From Halobellus rarus (GTDB lineage: Archaea > Halobacteriota > Halobacteria > Halobacteriales > Haloferacaceae): a stretch of 64,000 nucleotides of DNA. Where the stretch lies: positions 248,001 through 312,000 of the forward strand of contig NZ_JANHDI010000002.1 of NCBI RefSeq assembly GCF_024494595.1. The letters are read 5' to 3'. Shown here in pieces: positions 20,293-28,947 of the stretch (position 1 is the stretch's first letter; each line of letters starts with the position of its first letter). The translations under genes and the position numbers were made by a program. A model generated the notes under the pieces. The model was not told the DNA's origin. It did not search any database and saw only the letters and a list, made by a program, of their open reading frames with translations.

Positions 20293-21494
20293 ACTGCGTC
20301 GTCCGCGATGCGGATGAGTTCGTTGAGTTTGGCGGTGCGCTCGCCCTGGACCGTTCCGGTCTTGATGAAGCCGGCGTCGGTCGCCACAGCGAGGTGTGCG
20401 ATCGTCGTGTCCTCGGTCTCGCCCGAGCGGTGGGAGATGACCGTCTCGTAGCCGTTCTCGGTCGCCAGTTCGATCGCGTCGAAGGCGTCCGAGAGCGTGC
20501 CGATCTGGTTGGGCTTGATGAGGATCGAGTTCCCCGCGTCGGCGTCGATACCCGCCTGCAGGCGCTCGACGTTCGTCACGAAGAGGTCGTCGCCGCAGAC
20601 GAGCGTCTGCTCGCCGACGCGGTCGGTGAGCTCCGCGAAGCCCTCGTAGTCGTCCTCGTCGAGGGGGTCCTCGACGTAGACGAGACCGTACTCGTCGACC
20701 ATCTCGGCGACGTAGTCGACCTGTTCGGCGGTCGATTTGACCTCGTCGCCGTAGACGTAGCCGTCCTCGTCGGCGTCGTAGAGTTCGGCGGCGGCCATAT
20801 CCAGGCCGAAGCCGATCTCGAAGCCGAGGTCGTCGGCGACGTCGGCGACGGCCTCGTCGACGACCTCGAACGCCTCGGCGTCCGAGATGGGGGGTGCCCA
20901 CGCGCCCTCGTCGCCCTTCGCCGCGGGAACCCCACGGTCGTCGAGGATCTCGGAGATGCGCGCGTGGACGGCCGCGTTCGCGAAGACGGCCTCGGAGACG
21001 CTCGGCGCGCCGACCGGCGCGGCGAGGAACTCCTGGATGTGGGTCGCCTCCTTGGCGTGCTCGCCGCCGCCGACGACGTTGCCGAGGGGCGTCGGGAACG
21101 ACTCCCCGCGGAACGTCCCGCCGAGGTGCTGGTACAGCGGCGCGCCGAGCACGTCGGCACCGGCCTTCGCGGCCGCCATCGAGATGGCGACGGCGCTGTT
21201 CGCGCCGATCTCCGAGAAGTCGTCGGTGCCGTCCGCCGCGTGGAGCGCGGCGTCGACCTCGCGCTGGTTGCCGGCGTAGACCTCGCCGAGGAGTCGCGGG
21301 AGCGCGTGCTCTCGCGCCGCGGCGATGGCCTCGCTGGGCGGGAGTTCGAGGGCCTCGTATTCGCCCGTGCTCGCCCCGCTCGGGGCCGCCGCACGGCCGA
21401 AGCCGCCGGATTCGGTCAAGACGTCGGCCTCGACGGTGGGGTTGCCACGGGAGTCGAGGATTCGCCGGAGCGAGACGTTCGTGATCAGCGTCAT
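20289..21494 (-). CDS. eno: Enolase (2-phosphoglycerate dehydratase)
   Basis: A 401-residue enolase interconverting 2-phosphoglycerate and phosphoenolpyruvate. It begins with [22 protein letters not shown] and keeps [12 protein letters not shown], the Mg-binding Asp/Glu region [27 protein letters not shown], the catalytic Lys in [17 protein letters not shown] and the [18 protein letters not shown] loop. The gene is embedded in the ribosomal/RNA polymerase cluster, one base after the rpo6 stop and overlapping rpsB by ATGA. This placement is characteristic of haloarchaea and several other euryarchaea and links glycolysis expression to translation genes. Confidence 0.97.
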   Translation of the reverse strand: MTLITNVSLRRILDSRGNPTVEADVLTESGGFGRAAAPSGASTGEYEALELPPSEAIAAAREHALPRLLGEVYAGNQREVDAALHAADGTDDFSEIGANSAVAISMAAAKAGADVLGAPLYQHLGGTFRGESFPTPLGNVVGGGEHAKEATHIQEFLAAPVGAPSVSEAVFANAAVHARISEILDDRGVPAAKGDEGAWAPPISDAEAFEVVDEAVADVADDLGFEIGFGLDMAAAELYDADEDGYVYGDEVKSTAEQVDYVAEMVDEYGLVYVEDPLDEDDYEGFAELTDRVGEQTLVCGDDLFVTNVERLQAGIDADAGNSILIKPNQIGTLSDAFDAIELATENGYETVISHRSGETEDTTIAHLAVATDAGFIKTGTVQGERTAKLNELIRIADDAV

Positions 21495-21495
21495 G

Positions 21496-21678
21496 TCAGT
21501 TGCCCTCGCGCTTGACCGTGAACGGGAGGACGCCGGCGTCGTACTCCTCGGCGGCGACCAGGATCGGTTCCGACTGGTCGGTGTCGACGAGCACGGGTGC
21601 CCCGTAGGACACCTGCAGCGCTCGCGCGCCGAGGATGCGGGCCTTCTCGTACCGGTTGTACTGCGTTTTCCCGCTCAT
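21496..21678 (-). CDS. rpoK: DNA-directed RNA polymerase subunit K (Rpo6)
   Basis: A 60-residue archaeal RpoK/Rpo6, the counterpart of eukaryotic RPB6 and bacterial omega, which helps assemble the largest subunit. The conserved core is [25 protein letters not shown] followed by [20 protein letters not shown]. The ATG overlaps the stop of rpoN (ATGA), and the stop is one base before the enolase start. Length and sequence are typical. Confidence 0.96.
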   Translation of the reverse strand: MSGKTQYNRYEKARILGARALQVSYGAPVLVDTDQSEPILVAAEEYDAGVLPFTVKREGN

Positions 21679-21869
21679 TGGTAGGGGGCGACGACGTCGA
21701 CGAGGTCCTTGTGCGAAACCATCATCCGTCGGCAGCAGTGCCGCTCGACGCCGAGTTCGTCCAGCACCTTCGCCGGGTCCTCGTCGCCCTCGCGGGCACG
21801 CTCTTTGAATTCGTCCCAGTGTTCACCCACGACGTTGCCGCACGTGAAACACCGAACTGGTATCATCAT
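21675..21869 (-). CDS. rpoN: DNA-directed RNA polymerase subunit N (Rpo10)
   Basis: A 64-residue zinc-binding RpoN/Rpo10 (eukaryotic RPB10). It has the invariant [15 protein letters not shown]-terminus (here with an extra Met), and the second metal pair in [17 protein letters not shown], giving the CX2C...CC zinc-bundle pattern. It contacts Rpo3 and Rpo11 in the polymerase platform. It lies 12 nt after rps9 and overlaps rpoK by four bases. Confidence 0.97.
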   Translation of the reverse strand: MMIPVRCFTCGNVVGEHWDEFKERAREGDEDPAKVLDELGVERHCCRRMMVSHKDLVDVVAPYQ

Positions 21870-21881
21870 AGTTGGATCACC

Positions 21882-22280
21882 TCAGCGGTAGGACTTCTGG
21901 TAGCGCGCCCGCGCGCCCGGTCCGCCCCACTTCTTGGGTTCGGACTGGCGCACGTCGTTGACGAGCAGCGAGCGGTCGAAGTCCATATACGCGTCACGGA
22001 GTTCGGCGTCGTTGAGATGCTGCACCAGCCCGCGGGCGATGGCCGTCCGCGCGGCGTCGGCCTGCCCGGCGAAGCCGCCGCCGGAGAGACTGACGTCGAT
22101 GTCGACCTGCGAGCGGAGATCCTCGCCGGCGATGCGGAACGGTTCCAGCATCTTCAGGCGGGCCATCTCCGGCTCGACGAGTTCGACGGGCTGGGAGTCG
22201 ATTCGGACGCGACCCTCGCCGTCGCGCACCGTGGCGCGGGCGATGGCCGTCTTCTTCTTGCCAGAGGTATTCGTTACCAT
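21882..22280 (-). CDS. rpsI: 30S ribosomal protein S9
   Basis: A 132-residue archaeal S9 (uS9). It has [53 protein letters not shown] and the basic C-terminal tail [14 protein letters not shown] that reaches the P-site tRNA. The start overlaps the end of rplM by seven bases. Confidence 0.97.
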   Translation of the reverse strand: MVTNTSGKKKTAIARATVRDGEGRVRIDSQPVELVEPEMARLKMLEPFRIAGEDLRSQVDIDVSLSGGGFAGQADAARTAIARGLVQHLNDAELRDAYMDFDRSLLVNDVRQSEPKKWGGPGARARYQKSYR

Positions 22281-22711
22281 GTGACTTTCGCACCCAGGTT
22301 CTCGGAAATCTCTCCGAGCGTGAGGAACTTGATGTTCGAGAGTCGATCCAGCGTGGTGTCGTCGAGCGCCTCGCCGTCCTCGTCGAACGGGTTGCCCACG
22401 TAGACGCGGACGTTCGAGAGCGCTTCGCGACCGCGCTGTGTCTTGTAGGGGATCATTCCGCGCACGGCGCGCTTGAAGATCCCGTCCGGACGCGTCGGGT
22501 AGTGCGGTCCGCGGTCGGAGCCGACCTCCGCTCGCTTCTCGTAGGTCCCCATCACGTCCTCCTCGGAGCCGGTGATCACGGCGTCCTCGGCGTTGACGAT
22601 CGCGACCGTCTCGCCGTCGAGGGCGCGCTGGGCGACCTCGCTGGCGACGCGACCGACGATGCAGTTTCGCGCGTCGACGACGACGTCGGCGTCGAACTCT
22701 GCGAGGCTCAT
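22274..22711 (-). CDS. rplM: 50S ribosomal protein L13
   Basis: A 145-residue archaeal L13 (uL13). Landmarks are [78 protein letters not shown]. The ATG overlaps the stop of the L18e gene (ATGA), so the two are coupled, and it overlaps rpsI at its 3' end. Confidence 0.97.
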   Translation of the reverse strand: MSLAEFDADVVVDARNCIVGRVASEVAQRALDGETVAIVNAEDAVITGSEEDVMGTYEKRAEVGSDRGPHYPTRPDGIFKRAVRGMIPYKTQRGREALSNVRVYVGNPFDEDGEALDDTTLDRLSNIKFLTLGEISENLGAKVTW

Positions 22712-23058
22712 CGGATCACCCGCACGTTGCTTCCGTCGGGGTTCTCCTCGATGGCGCGTTCGAGCGCCACGGTCTCCCCGACCTGTTCGATCTTTGTTCG
22801 AGCGGACGACGAGAAGTCGACCGCCGCGACTGTAACGTTCTTTTGCAGCGCCCCACTCCCCAGCACCTTGCCGGGGACGACGACGGTCTCCTCTTCTTGA
22901 GCGTACCGTTCGATACGCCCGAGGTTGACCTCCGCGTGGGTGCGCCGCGGCTTCTCCAGACGGTCCGCGACGTCCTGCCAGATGTTGGCACCGGACTCGC
23001 GAGAGACCGCCTTCAGCTCGGCGATGAGACTGTTGAGTCTCGGATTCGTCTTACTCAT
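22708..23058 (-). CDS. rpl18e: 50S ribosomal protein L18e
   Basis: A 116-residue L18e (eL18), an archaeal/eukaryotic-specific large-subunit protein. Typical segments are [65 protein letters not shown] and [20 protein letters not shown]. It is the first protein gene after tRNA-Leu in this cluster, and its stop overlaps the L13 start. Confidence 0.96.
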   Translation of the reverse strand: MSKTNPRLNSLIAELKAVSRESGANIWQDVADRLEKPRRTHAEVNLGRIERYAQEEETVVVPGKVLGSGALQKNVTVAAVDFSSSARTKIEQVGETVALERAIEENPDGSNVRVIR

Positions 23059-23162
23059 TATCTATCTCCTGAGAGTGATACGGACGGCGTCTGCCGGCCG
23101 TACGAGAGAAAACGGAGCGGAAACAGGTAGCCACAGCTCTCCCATTCGGTCGAGCTGAGAAG

Positions 23163-23247
23163 TGCAGGGAGCAGGATTTGAACCTGCGGACCCCTATGGG
23201 ACAGCGCCCTGAACGCTGCGCCGTTGGCCAGACTTGGCTATCCCTGC
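23163..23247 (-). tRNA. tRNA-Leu (anticodon CAG)
   Basis: Read on the minus strand, the gene begins GCAGGGA and ends with the matching acceptor strand TCCCTGC plus discriminator A. The anticodon arm CAGCG-TTCAGGG-CGCTG gives anticodon CAG. The long variable arm marks it as a class II tRNA, and the T arm is GCAGG-TTCAAAT-CCTGC. The CCA end is not encoded. The gene lies inside the ribosomal/polymerase cluster, between rpo3 and rpl18e on the same strand, so it may be cut out of a common transcript. Confidence 0.95.
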
Positions 23248-23420
23248 TCGCACTCCGTTCTACTGCGTGCCCCTTCAAACTCCTTTCGATCTGGCAACGC
23301 CGACCGCGGCCGCGCCGTGCCGCGTCGATCGCGGCGCTACCGGCGGTCTGTGTCGTCTGAGACGACGCAGACGGCGCGGCGGGCGGGCGTCGGGATGGGA
23401 GTGAAGGGACAGACATGATA

Positions 23421-24203
23421 CTATACCGCGACCTTCTCTTCGAGTTCGGCTGCGCGGTCGCCGAGCGACCCGGCGGCGCGAAGCACCAGTTCCTCGACGG
23501 TGAACGACCCGTCCGTCTCCACGTGGAAGACGAACGCCTCGGGGACGTCGTGGACCTCGACCTCTTTCCCCGGATACCGGTTCGTGAGGTCGTTGTCGAA
23601 CGCGTCGGTGGGAACGAGATCGCCGTCTTCGGCGGTCTCGTCGGCGGCGTGTTCTGCGGCCGCCTCTTCGATCACGCCACGCAGGATGTTCGGTTCCTGT
23701 GAGGCGAACTCGCCGGCGTCGCCGACGACCTCCACGCGCTGGAGGTGCCGGTAGCCGACGGAGACGCCGCCCTGGTGTTTGGCGTGCGCCTTCCCGGTGT
23801 CGAGGACCGCGTCGGCCTCGAACTCGAGATGCTGGTCCTCTTTCAGTTCGACGATGGGGACGTTCTCGTCCGCCGGCTGCACGAGCACGTCCGACGACTC
23901 GATGTCGCCGGAGTACGCCGTCGCCGGTCCCTGCACGTCGAGCGCGAGGGTGACGGTGTCGCCGACCTCGAAGTCGTCGAGCGGCGTCGTCAACGGGACG
24001 AGCCCCAGTCGGAGCCCGATCATCTCGTCGAACATCACCGAGGAGTTCTCGACGAACCGGACGGTGTCGATACTGAACGTCGGCACGTCGGCCACCATCG
24101 CTCGGCGGATGCCGTTGGCGACGGCCGGCGACGCGCCGCGGACGAGGAACCGGGCCTTCCGGTCGCCGCGTTCGATGAACTCGACCTCGAAATCGTTCGT
24201 CAT
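23421..24203 (-). CDS. rpoD: DNA-directed RNA polymerase subunit D (Rpo3)
   Basis: A 260-residue archaeal Rpo3 (RPB3/alpha N-terminal type) that forms the assembly platform with Rpo11, Rpo10 and Rpo12. It opens with [44 protein letters not shown] and has the [20 protein letters not shown] dimerisation segment. The protein contains no cysteine at all, so the Fe-S cluster found in the D subunit of some archaea is absent. It starts 7 nt after rpsK. The name here follows archaeal use and is unrelated to bacterial sigma-70. Confidence 0.95.
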   Translation of the reverse strand: MTNDFEVEFIERGDRKARFLVRGASPAVANGIRRAMVADVPTFSIDTVRFVENSSVMFDEMIGLRLGLVPLTTPLDDFEVGDTVTLALDVQGPATAYSGDIESSDVLVQPADENVPIVELKEDQHLEFEADAVLDTGKAHAKHQGGVSVGYRHLQRVEVVGDAGEFASQEPNILRGVIEEAAAEHAADETAEDGDLVPTDAFDNDLTNRYPGKEVEVHDVPEAFVFHVETDGSFTVEELVLRAAGSLGDRAAELEEKVAV

Positions 24204-24210
24204 TGGTGTC

Positions 24211-24606
24211 TCAGAGGCGGCTGTTTTTCGGCGCGCGAGTCCCGTCGTGCGGGATCGGTGTGACGTCCTCGATGCGGCCGATCTCGAGTCCGGCGCGGGC
24301 CAGCGCGCGGATCGTCGCCTGCGCGCCGGGACCGGGGCTCTTGTTGTCGTTCCCGCCCGGGCCGCGGACGCGAACGTGCAGGCCCTCGATGCCCGCCGCT
24401 TTGATCTCCTCGGCGACGGACTCGGCCATCTGCATCGCCGCATAGGGCGAGGCCTCGTCGCGGTTCTGCTTCACCACGGCACCGCCGGACGACTTCACGA
24501 TCGTCTCGGCACCGGTCAGATCGGTGACCGTGATGAGCGTGTTGTTGAACGACGCGTGGACGTGGGCGATCCCCCACTTGTCTCGGGTTGTCTCGGATTC
24601 GCTCAT
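24211..24606 (-). CDS. rpsK: 30S ribosomal protein S11
   Basis: A 131-residue uS11. Signature segments are [52 protein letters not shown] and [43 protein letters not shown]. It lies 3 nt after rpsD and 7 nt before rpo3, inside the S13-S4-S11-Rpo3 group conserved in archaea. Confidence 0.97.
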   Translation of the reverse strand: MSESETTRDKWGIAHVHASFNNTLITVTDLTGAETIVKSSGGAVVKQNRDEASPYAAMQMAESVAEEIKAAGIEGLHVRVRGPGGNDNKSPGPGAQATIRALARAGLEIGRIEDVTPIPHDGTRAPKNSRL

Positions 24607-24609
24607 GGG

Positions 24610-25137
24610 TTACTCCTGACCCTCCGCGCGCTCGGGGTGTAGCTCGTCCGCGAGCGGGCTCGTCTCGTCGAACGCGATGCTGTCCTCCTCTACGACCTCG
24701 ACGGTCTTCGACGGGCGCGTGACGCGCGCGTCGTCGACGACGACGTGGCCGTGGACGATGAACTGTCGCGCCTGCTCGGGCGTGCTCGCGAGGCCCTTCC
24801 GGTACGCGACGGTCTGCAGTCGGCGTTCGAGAATGTCGGTGACGTCGAGGCCGAGGACGCGACTGATGTCGTCGTCCTCCGAGAGGACGCCGTAGCGGCG
24901 GAGCCGGGCGAGGAACTCCTCGCCGGCCGCCTCGGCTGCCTCTAAGTCGCCCTGCGCCTCGCCGATGAGGCGTCGCGCCTCGCGTCGGTAGTTCCGGAGT
25001 TCGGACTGGGCGCGCCAGAGCTCCTCTTTGTTCTTCAGGCCGTAGCGGCCGAGAAGGTCACCCTCCTGGACGATTCGCTCGCCCTGGAACGGGTGATTCG
25101 GCGTCTCGTACCGCTTGGTGTTGTTTCCGGTCGCCAT
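24610..25137 (-). CDS. rpsD: 30S ribosomal protein S4
   Basis: A 175-residue archaeal S4 (uS4). It begins with the archaeal form KRYETPNHPFQGERIVQEGDLLGRYGLKNKEELWRAQSELRNYRREAR. The S4 RNA-binding domain follows: RRLQTVAYRKGLASTPEQARQFIVHGHVVVDDARVTRPS. The C-terminus is acidic. It is 3 nt after rpsM. Confidence 0.97.
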   Translation of the reverse strand: MATGNNTKRYETPNHPFQGERIVQEGDLLGRYGLKNKEELWRAQSELRNYRREARRLIGEAQGDLEAAEAAGEEFLARLRRYGVLSEDDDISRVLGLDVTDILERRLQTVAYRKGLASTPEQARQFIVHGHVVVDDARVTRPSKTVEVVEEDSIAFDETSPLADELHPERAEGQE

Positions 25138-25140
25138 TGG

Positions 25141-25680
25141 TTATAGTTCGTCGCCTTCCTCTTCTTCGCCGGCGGCCTCTTCGGCGGCCGCCTCCTCTTT
25201 GATCGCCTCGACGTTGACGCCGATCGTCCCCTCGGTGCGTCCGGTGGACTTCGTCCGCTGTCCGCGGACCTTCTGTCCGCGCTTGTGTCGGACGCCCCTG
25301 TAGGAGTTGATCATCTTCATGCGGTTGATGTCGTGGCGGCGCTTCTCTTCGAGGTCCGAGCCGGTCTCGTGGGTGGTCTCTCCGCTGAAGAAGTCGCTTC
25401 GGCGGTTGGCCATCCACTCGGGGATGTGTTCGTCGAAGTTCTCGACGACCTCGACGACGGAGTCGATCTCGTCGTCGTCGAGCAGACCGAACGTCGCGTG
25501 TCGGTCCACATCCGCGGCGTCGGCAACGATGCGCGCCGTGCGCTTGCCGATTCCTTTCATCTCGCTTAGACTTCGCTCTACCGTCTTCGTCCCGTCGAGA
25601 TCGGTCTGTCCGATCCGGACGAAGTAACGGAGGTCTTCCTCCTCCTCGGGAGCGTCGTCCTGTGGTTCTTCTGCACTCAT
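25141..25680 (-). CDS. rpsM: 30S ribosomal protein S13
   Basis: A 179-residue archaeal S13 (uS13). The core includes LRYFVRIGQTDLDGTKTVERSLSEMKGIGKRTARIVADAADVD and the C-terminal YRGVRHKRGQKVRGQRTKSTGRTEGTIGV. Both ends carry acidic extensions (EEPQDDAPEEEED and a Glu/Ala-rich tail). It is the first protein of the leftward ribosomal/polymerase cluster, 23 nt after tRNA-Ser(GCU). Confidence 0.97.
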   Translation of the reverse strand: MSAEEPQDDAPEEEEDLRYFVRIGQTDLDGTKTVERSLSEMKGIGKRTARIVADAADVDRHATFGLLDDDEIDSVVEVVENFDEHIPEWMANRRSDFFSGETTHETGSDLEEKRRHDINRMKMINSYRGVRHKRGQKVRGQRTKSTGRTEGTIGVNVEAIKEEAAAEEAAGEEEEGDEL

Positions 25681-25703
25681 GACTTTGTGGGCAGTCTGGT
25701 GAG

Positions 25704-25789
25704 CGTTGCGGCGGGGATTCGAACCCCGGAGGCATTAACGCCACAGAGTTAGCAACCCTGCGCCTTGGGCCAGGCTTGGCTACCGCAAC
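25704..25789 (-). tRNA. tRNA-Ser (anticodon GCU)
   Basis: On the minus strand the acceptor arm is GTTGCGG/CCGCAAC with discriminator G. The anticodon arm CAGGG-TTGCTAA-CTCTG gives anticodon GCT (GCU), and a long class II variable arm follows. The T arm is CGGGG-TTCGAAT-CCCCG. It heads the ribosomal/polymerase cluster; a TTTAAG box on the minus strand at about 25874-25879 could be the promoter for tRNA and operon together. Confidence 0.95.
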
Positions 25790-25873
25790 GCGCGGTCTCG
25801 TACTGTCGCCCTTGCGGACTCGGGAGCGGATCCCCCTACAGCGTATTGCAGGCTGAACAAGCCGCGGTCGCTA

Positions 25874-25879
25874 CTTAAA
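25874..25879 (-). promoter_or_regulatory. Candidate TATA box of the tRNA-Ser/ribosomal cluster
   Basis: A TTTAAG element on the minus strand lies about 85 nt upstream of the mature tRNA-Ser end, in an otherwise gene-free stretch. It is the only AT-rich box at a useful distance before the cluster. Confidence 0.35.
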
Positions 25880-25990
25880 CGTCACGATAGGGTCTGTGAG
25901 TGCGAGCGACCCACACGGCGGCGATTCGTGGGACGGACACCCACGACAGACCGTGGCGGGTGTGCGCCGCTCCGGACAGCGCGCCGATAG

Positions 25991-25996
25991 TATATC
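25991..25996 (+). promoter_or_regulatory. TATA box of the thioredoxin gene
   Basis: TATATC lies 25-30 nt before the ATG at 26021, the expected spacing for a leaderless haloarchaeal transcript. It favours the ATG over the GTG two codons upstream. Confidence 0.55.
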
Positions 25997-26020
25997 ACGG
26001 TCGGCGACCAACTGGTGGGT

Positions 26021-26386
26021 ATGAGCACTGACGCATCCACGGCCGGTTCGACACCGGAGCGACCGGTGGTCCTCGACAGCGAAGCCGACCTCGACGAGTT
26101 CCTCGCCGCGCACGACCGCGTCCTCGTCGACTTCTACACCGAGGGCTGCACGCTGTGTGCCAGCATCGAACCCGTCGTCGGCAACGTCGCGCGCGCACAC
26201 GACGATCTCGCCGTGGCGACGATCAACCCCCGAAACGACCCGCCGCTGATCGATCGGTTCCGAATCACGAGCGCGCCGACGCTCCTGCTCTTCGAGGACG
26301 GCGAGGTCGTGGGCCGCCTCGCCAGCGGCTTCCAGGGCGGCGACGCTATCGACGCGTTCCTCGAAAACCCGAGCGGCGACGAATAG
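26021..26386 (+). CDS. Thioredoxin-family protein
   Basis: A 121-residue thioredoxin-fold protein. The redox motif is CTLC at residues 43-46 in VLVDFYTEGCTLCASIEPVV, and the cis-proline loop appears in RITSAPTLLLFEDGEVVGRL. CTLC differs from the common CGPC, so the redox potential and partner are uncertain. A TATA box supports the ATG at 26021. It is probably a general cytoplasmic disulfide reductant. Confidence 0.88.
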   Translation: MSTDASTAGSTPERPVVLDSEADLDEFLAAHDRVLVDFYTEGCTLCASIEPVVGNVARAHDDLAVATINPRNDPPLIDRFRITSAPTLLLFEDGEVVGRLASGFQGGDAIDAFLENPSGDE

Positions 26387-26458
26387 GCGGTAATCGACGC
26401 CTGAATCGTCGTGTTCACGCGCTGTGGCACGAGGCGCGGCGCTCCGGACTCGCTGGCC

Positions 26459-26665
26459 TCACTCCTCCGCGTAGATGAGCGTTCGTCGACACGTCGGGCA
26501 GACGTACGGAACCGGCGCGAGAATCTCGTCCGCGCGTATGCCGCTCAAAAGCCCGTCGTCGTCAGCGGGAGAGACGATCGATAGAGATCCGAGCACGTCG
26601 GTCCCTTGTAACTCCATTCGTTCTAGCGGTTCCCCACAGTCCGGACAGACCTTCTCGGAGGACAT
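26459..26665 (-). CDS. Small zinc-ribbon protein
   Basis: A 68-residue protein with two CxxC knuckles: CPDCGEPLERMEL near the N-terminus and CPTCRRTLIYAEE at the C-terminus. The linker is acidic and hydrophobic (LSIVSPADDDGLLSGIRADEILAPVPYV). The pattern suggests a treble-clef or zinc-ribbon fold used for protein or nucleic acid contacts. I recognise the shape as one common in haloarchaea, but I cannot name a function. Confidence 0.75.
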   Translation of the reverse strand: MSSEKVCPDCGEPLERMELQGTDVLGSLSIVSPADDDGLLSGIRADEILAPVPYVCPTCRRTLIYAEE

Positions 26666-26778
26666 ACGCGTCGTCTCTCGTCTCCCGGCAAAAATTCGGC
26701 GTTCGCTCAGTCTGCGAAACGCGGTCGTTCGCGAACTCGGTCGTCACCGAGGCGGTCGCTGGACCGGCCGTCGCCGGA

Positions 26779-27501
26779 TCACTCGGCGGTCGTGACGACC
26801 GGCTCGCTCTCGACGACCGTCAAGAAATTCTCGAAGACCCGTTTCGCGGCCTCGGTCTCGGCGTGTCGCTCCGGCGTCGCCTCGGCCAGGACCGCGTCTA
26901 CCTGCTCCGCGGGCACGCCCTCCTCGCGCTTGCCCTCGACCACCTTTCGCACCGTCTCCAGGTCGTACTCCGGGTGGAACTGCACGCCGAACGTCGGTCC
27001 CAGCGAGAAGGCCTGACACGACGTCTCGTTGCCCGCGAGTTCGACCGCGCCCGGCGGGAGCCGAAGCACCTCGTCGGAGTGCGTCTCGAAGCCGACGAAC
27101 TCGCCGGGCATCGACGCGAAGAGCGGCGAGTCGTCGTACCGCTCGATGTTCCGGTAGCCGAGTTCGTACTCGCCCATATCGTCGACACAGCCGCCGAGTT
27201 CCTGCGCGAGGAACTGGTGGCCCCAGCAGATTCCGAGCATCGGGACGCCGAGTTCGTGGAGATCCCGAACCAGTTCGCCGAGCGTCTCCATCCACGGCTC
27301 GCCGTCGTAGACGGACGTCTGCGACCCGGAGATGACGACGCCGTCGTACGGCCACGACCCGTCCGCGCCGGGCCACTCAGGCAACTCGCCTTCGCTCACT
27401 TTGAACGCCGACACCGCCGCGTCGAGTTCGCGCCGGACGTTGCGCTCGGCCGGCGTCTCGCCCACCGAGGCGTCGAACAGGGCGATTTGGGGTACACTCA
27501 T
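26779..27501 (-). CDS. Class I glutamine amidotransferase
   Basis: A 240-residue class I (triad) glutamine amidotransferase domain protein that releases ammonia from glutamine. The nucleophile is Cys92 in GICWGHQFLAQELGG, and the His/Glu pair is His176/Glu178 in FGVQFHPEYDLE. It resembles stand-alone GMP synthase-like or gamma-glutamyl-peptidase-like GATases found next to many archaeal biosynthetic genes. There is no partner synthase beside it. A minus-strand TATTAAAG box at 27526-27533 supports the ATG at 27501. Confidence 0.88.
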   Translation of the reverse strand: MSVPQIALFDASVGETPAERNVRRELDAAVSAFKVSEGELPEWPGADGSWPYDGVVISGSQTSVYDGEPWMETLGELVRDLHELGVPMLGICWGHQFLAQELGGCVDDMGEYELGYRNIERYDDSPLFASMPGEFVGFETHSDEVLRLPPGAVELAGNETSCQAFSLGPTFGVQFHPEYDLETVRKVVEGKREEGVPAEQVDAVLAEATPERHAETEAAKRVFENFLTVVESEPVVTTAE

Positions 27502-27525
27502 ACGCGTCAGTACGGCCCGACTACG

Positions 27526-27533
27526 CTTTAATA
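27526..27533 (-). promoter_or_regulatory. TATA box of the glutamine amidotransferase gene
   Basis: TATTAAAG on the minus strand sits 25-32 nt upstream of the ATG at 27501, consistent with a leaderless transcript. The rest of the 286-bp gap up to moaA (27788) shows no gene. Confidence 0.5.
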
Positions 27534-27787
27534 TTGTTTAGAATGTCCAAATTCACGCACAACCGTTCATTCGACGTCGATGCGGGATCGAGCACGACGC
27601 GGTCAGCGGAACAGTCCGGGCGGGAGAGAAGCCGTAGTTCGGTAGAGGCGGGGATCCATCGCCACCGCATACAGCGGACACACGACGGGCGTCTCAAGAA
27701 TCGAAACGGCAGGCTGGGTGTCGAGCGTCTGCGAGGCGGACTGAGCGTCAGGTGTCCGGCAGGCGGGCAGTTGGCACGGGCCGAATG

Positions 27788-28798
27788 TCAGGACGGGGTG
27801 ACCGGCGCGTCGATGTAGTCGTCGTTGACGACCCACTCGCCGTCCTCCTGGATCATATATTCGCCGTAGTAGGGAACCCGGTTCGCGACCGTCTCGCGGA
27901 ACGTCTCTCGGATCTCTTCTTTCGACATCTCGCCCATCGAGCGGAGGTCGTCGTTGCGGTTGAGACAGCCTTTCAAATACCCCTCGTGGGTGACGCGCAC
28001 GCGGTGGCAGTTCGCACAGAAGTTTGGGTTCTCGACGGGGTCGACGATCTCGACCATTCCGGCCTCTGACCCGTCGGCTGCGCCGTCGCTTCCGGATTCC
28101 CCGCCGACGTAGTAGCGTCGGCGGTTGTGCATCTCTCTGATCTCGACCCGGTCGGCCTCCTCTTCGAGCCAGTTGTGCACGCGCTCGATGTCGATGTTCC
28201 ACTCGGGGCGACCCGTCAGCTCCGGCATGTACTCGATGAGCTGGAGCTGGAGTCCGGAGTTCTCCGCGACGTGGTCGACCATCCCCTCGACGTAGCCGGC
28301 GGTGTGCTCGAAGACGACCATATTCAGCTTCACCGGGTCGAGACCGGCGTCGAGGGCGGCCTCGACGCCCTCGATGACCTTCTCGTACGCCCCGGATTTC
28401 GTGATCTCCGCGAACGCGTCGGGGTCGATAGCGTCCTGTGAAACGTTGACCCGTTCGAGGCCGGCCTCTTTGAGGTCCTCGGCGCGGCCGGGGAGGAACG
28501 TCCCGTTGGTCGTCAGCGAGACTTCCATCGAGTCCGGCGTCCGTTCGATGATCTCTTCGAGGTCGCCCCGCAACATCGGTTCGCCCCCGGTGAACTTCAC
28601 CTTCCGGACGCCGAACTCCGAGACCACTTCGAGGAACCGCACGATCTCGTCGGCAGTCATCTCGTCGTCCTGTGGGTCCATCGGGCCGCGGGTGTCGCCG
28701 AGCCCCTCGTTGTGACAGTAGACGCAGTCGAAGTTGCATCGATCCGTCAGGGAAACGCGAACGCCGGACACCTCGCGCCCGAAGTCGTCTTCGAGCAT
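27788..28798 (-). CDS. moaA: GTP 3',8-cyclase MoaA (molybdenum cofactor)
   Basis: A 336-residue radical-SAM enzyme for the first step of molybdopterin synthesis (GTP to 3',8-cyclo-7,8-dihydro-GTP, the precursor of cPMP). The SAM cluster is Cys21/25/28 in RCNFDCVYC, followed by [17 protein letters not shown] and [10 protein letters not shown]. The second, substrate-binding cluster is in [21 protein letters not shown] at about residues 256-276. Between these is a Gly/Ser/Asp-rich insert near residue 235. The usual C-terminal Gly-Gly is missing; the protein ends in DAPVTPS. No other moa gene is in the window. Confidence 0.92.
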   Translation of the reverse strand: MLEDDFGREVSGVRVSLTDRCNFDCVYCHNEGLGDTRGPMDPQDDEMTADEIVRFLEVVSEFGVRKVKFTGGEPMLRGDLEEIIERTPDSMEVSLTTNGTFLPGRAEDLKEAGLERVNVSQDAIDPDAFAEITKSGAYEKVIEGVEAALDAGLDPVKLNMVVFEHTAGYVEGMVDHVAENSGLQLQLIEYMPELTGRPEWNIDIERVHNWLEEEADRVEIREMHNRRRYYVGGESGSDGAADGSEAGMVEIVDPVENPNFCANCHRVRVTHEGYLKGCLNRNDDLRSMGEMSKEEIRETFRETVANRVPYYGEYMIQEDGEWVVNDDYIDAPVTPS

Positions 28799-28947
28799 TA
28801 GGCGAGAGTTCGTCGCGACGCAGATAAATTCGCCGTCGTCCCCGGACGTTATGTAACCGTTTGTAATTACATTTGTCGGCGATTTCCCGGCAAAAGACGA
28901 CGGAACCGGTCAAAACCCTTATCCGCCGATCTCACCGACCTCGGTGT

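Noticed and set aside
20103-21515. A 470-codon plus-strand frame over eno and rpsB
   Set aside because: It mirrors enolase and S2 coding sequence and begins with Arg/Pro-rich sequence, typical of antisense frames in GC-rich DNA.
27603-28913. A 436-codon minus-strand frame overlapping moaA in another frame
   Set aside because: MoaA is unambiguous in the competing frame. The extra 180 codons downstream have no family features.
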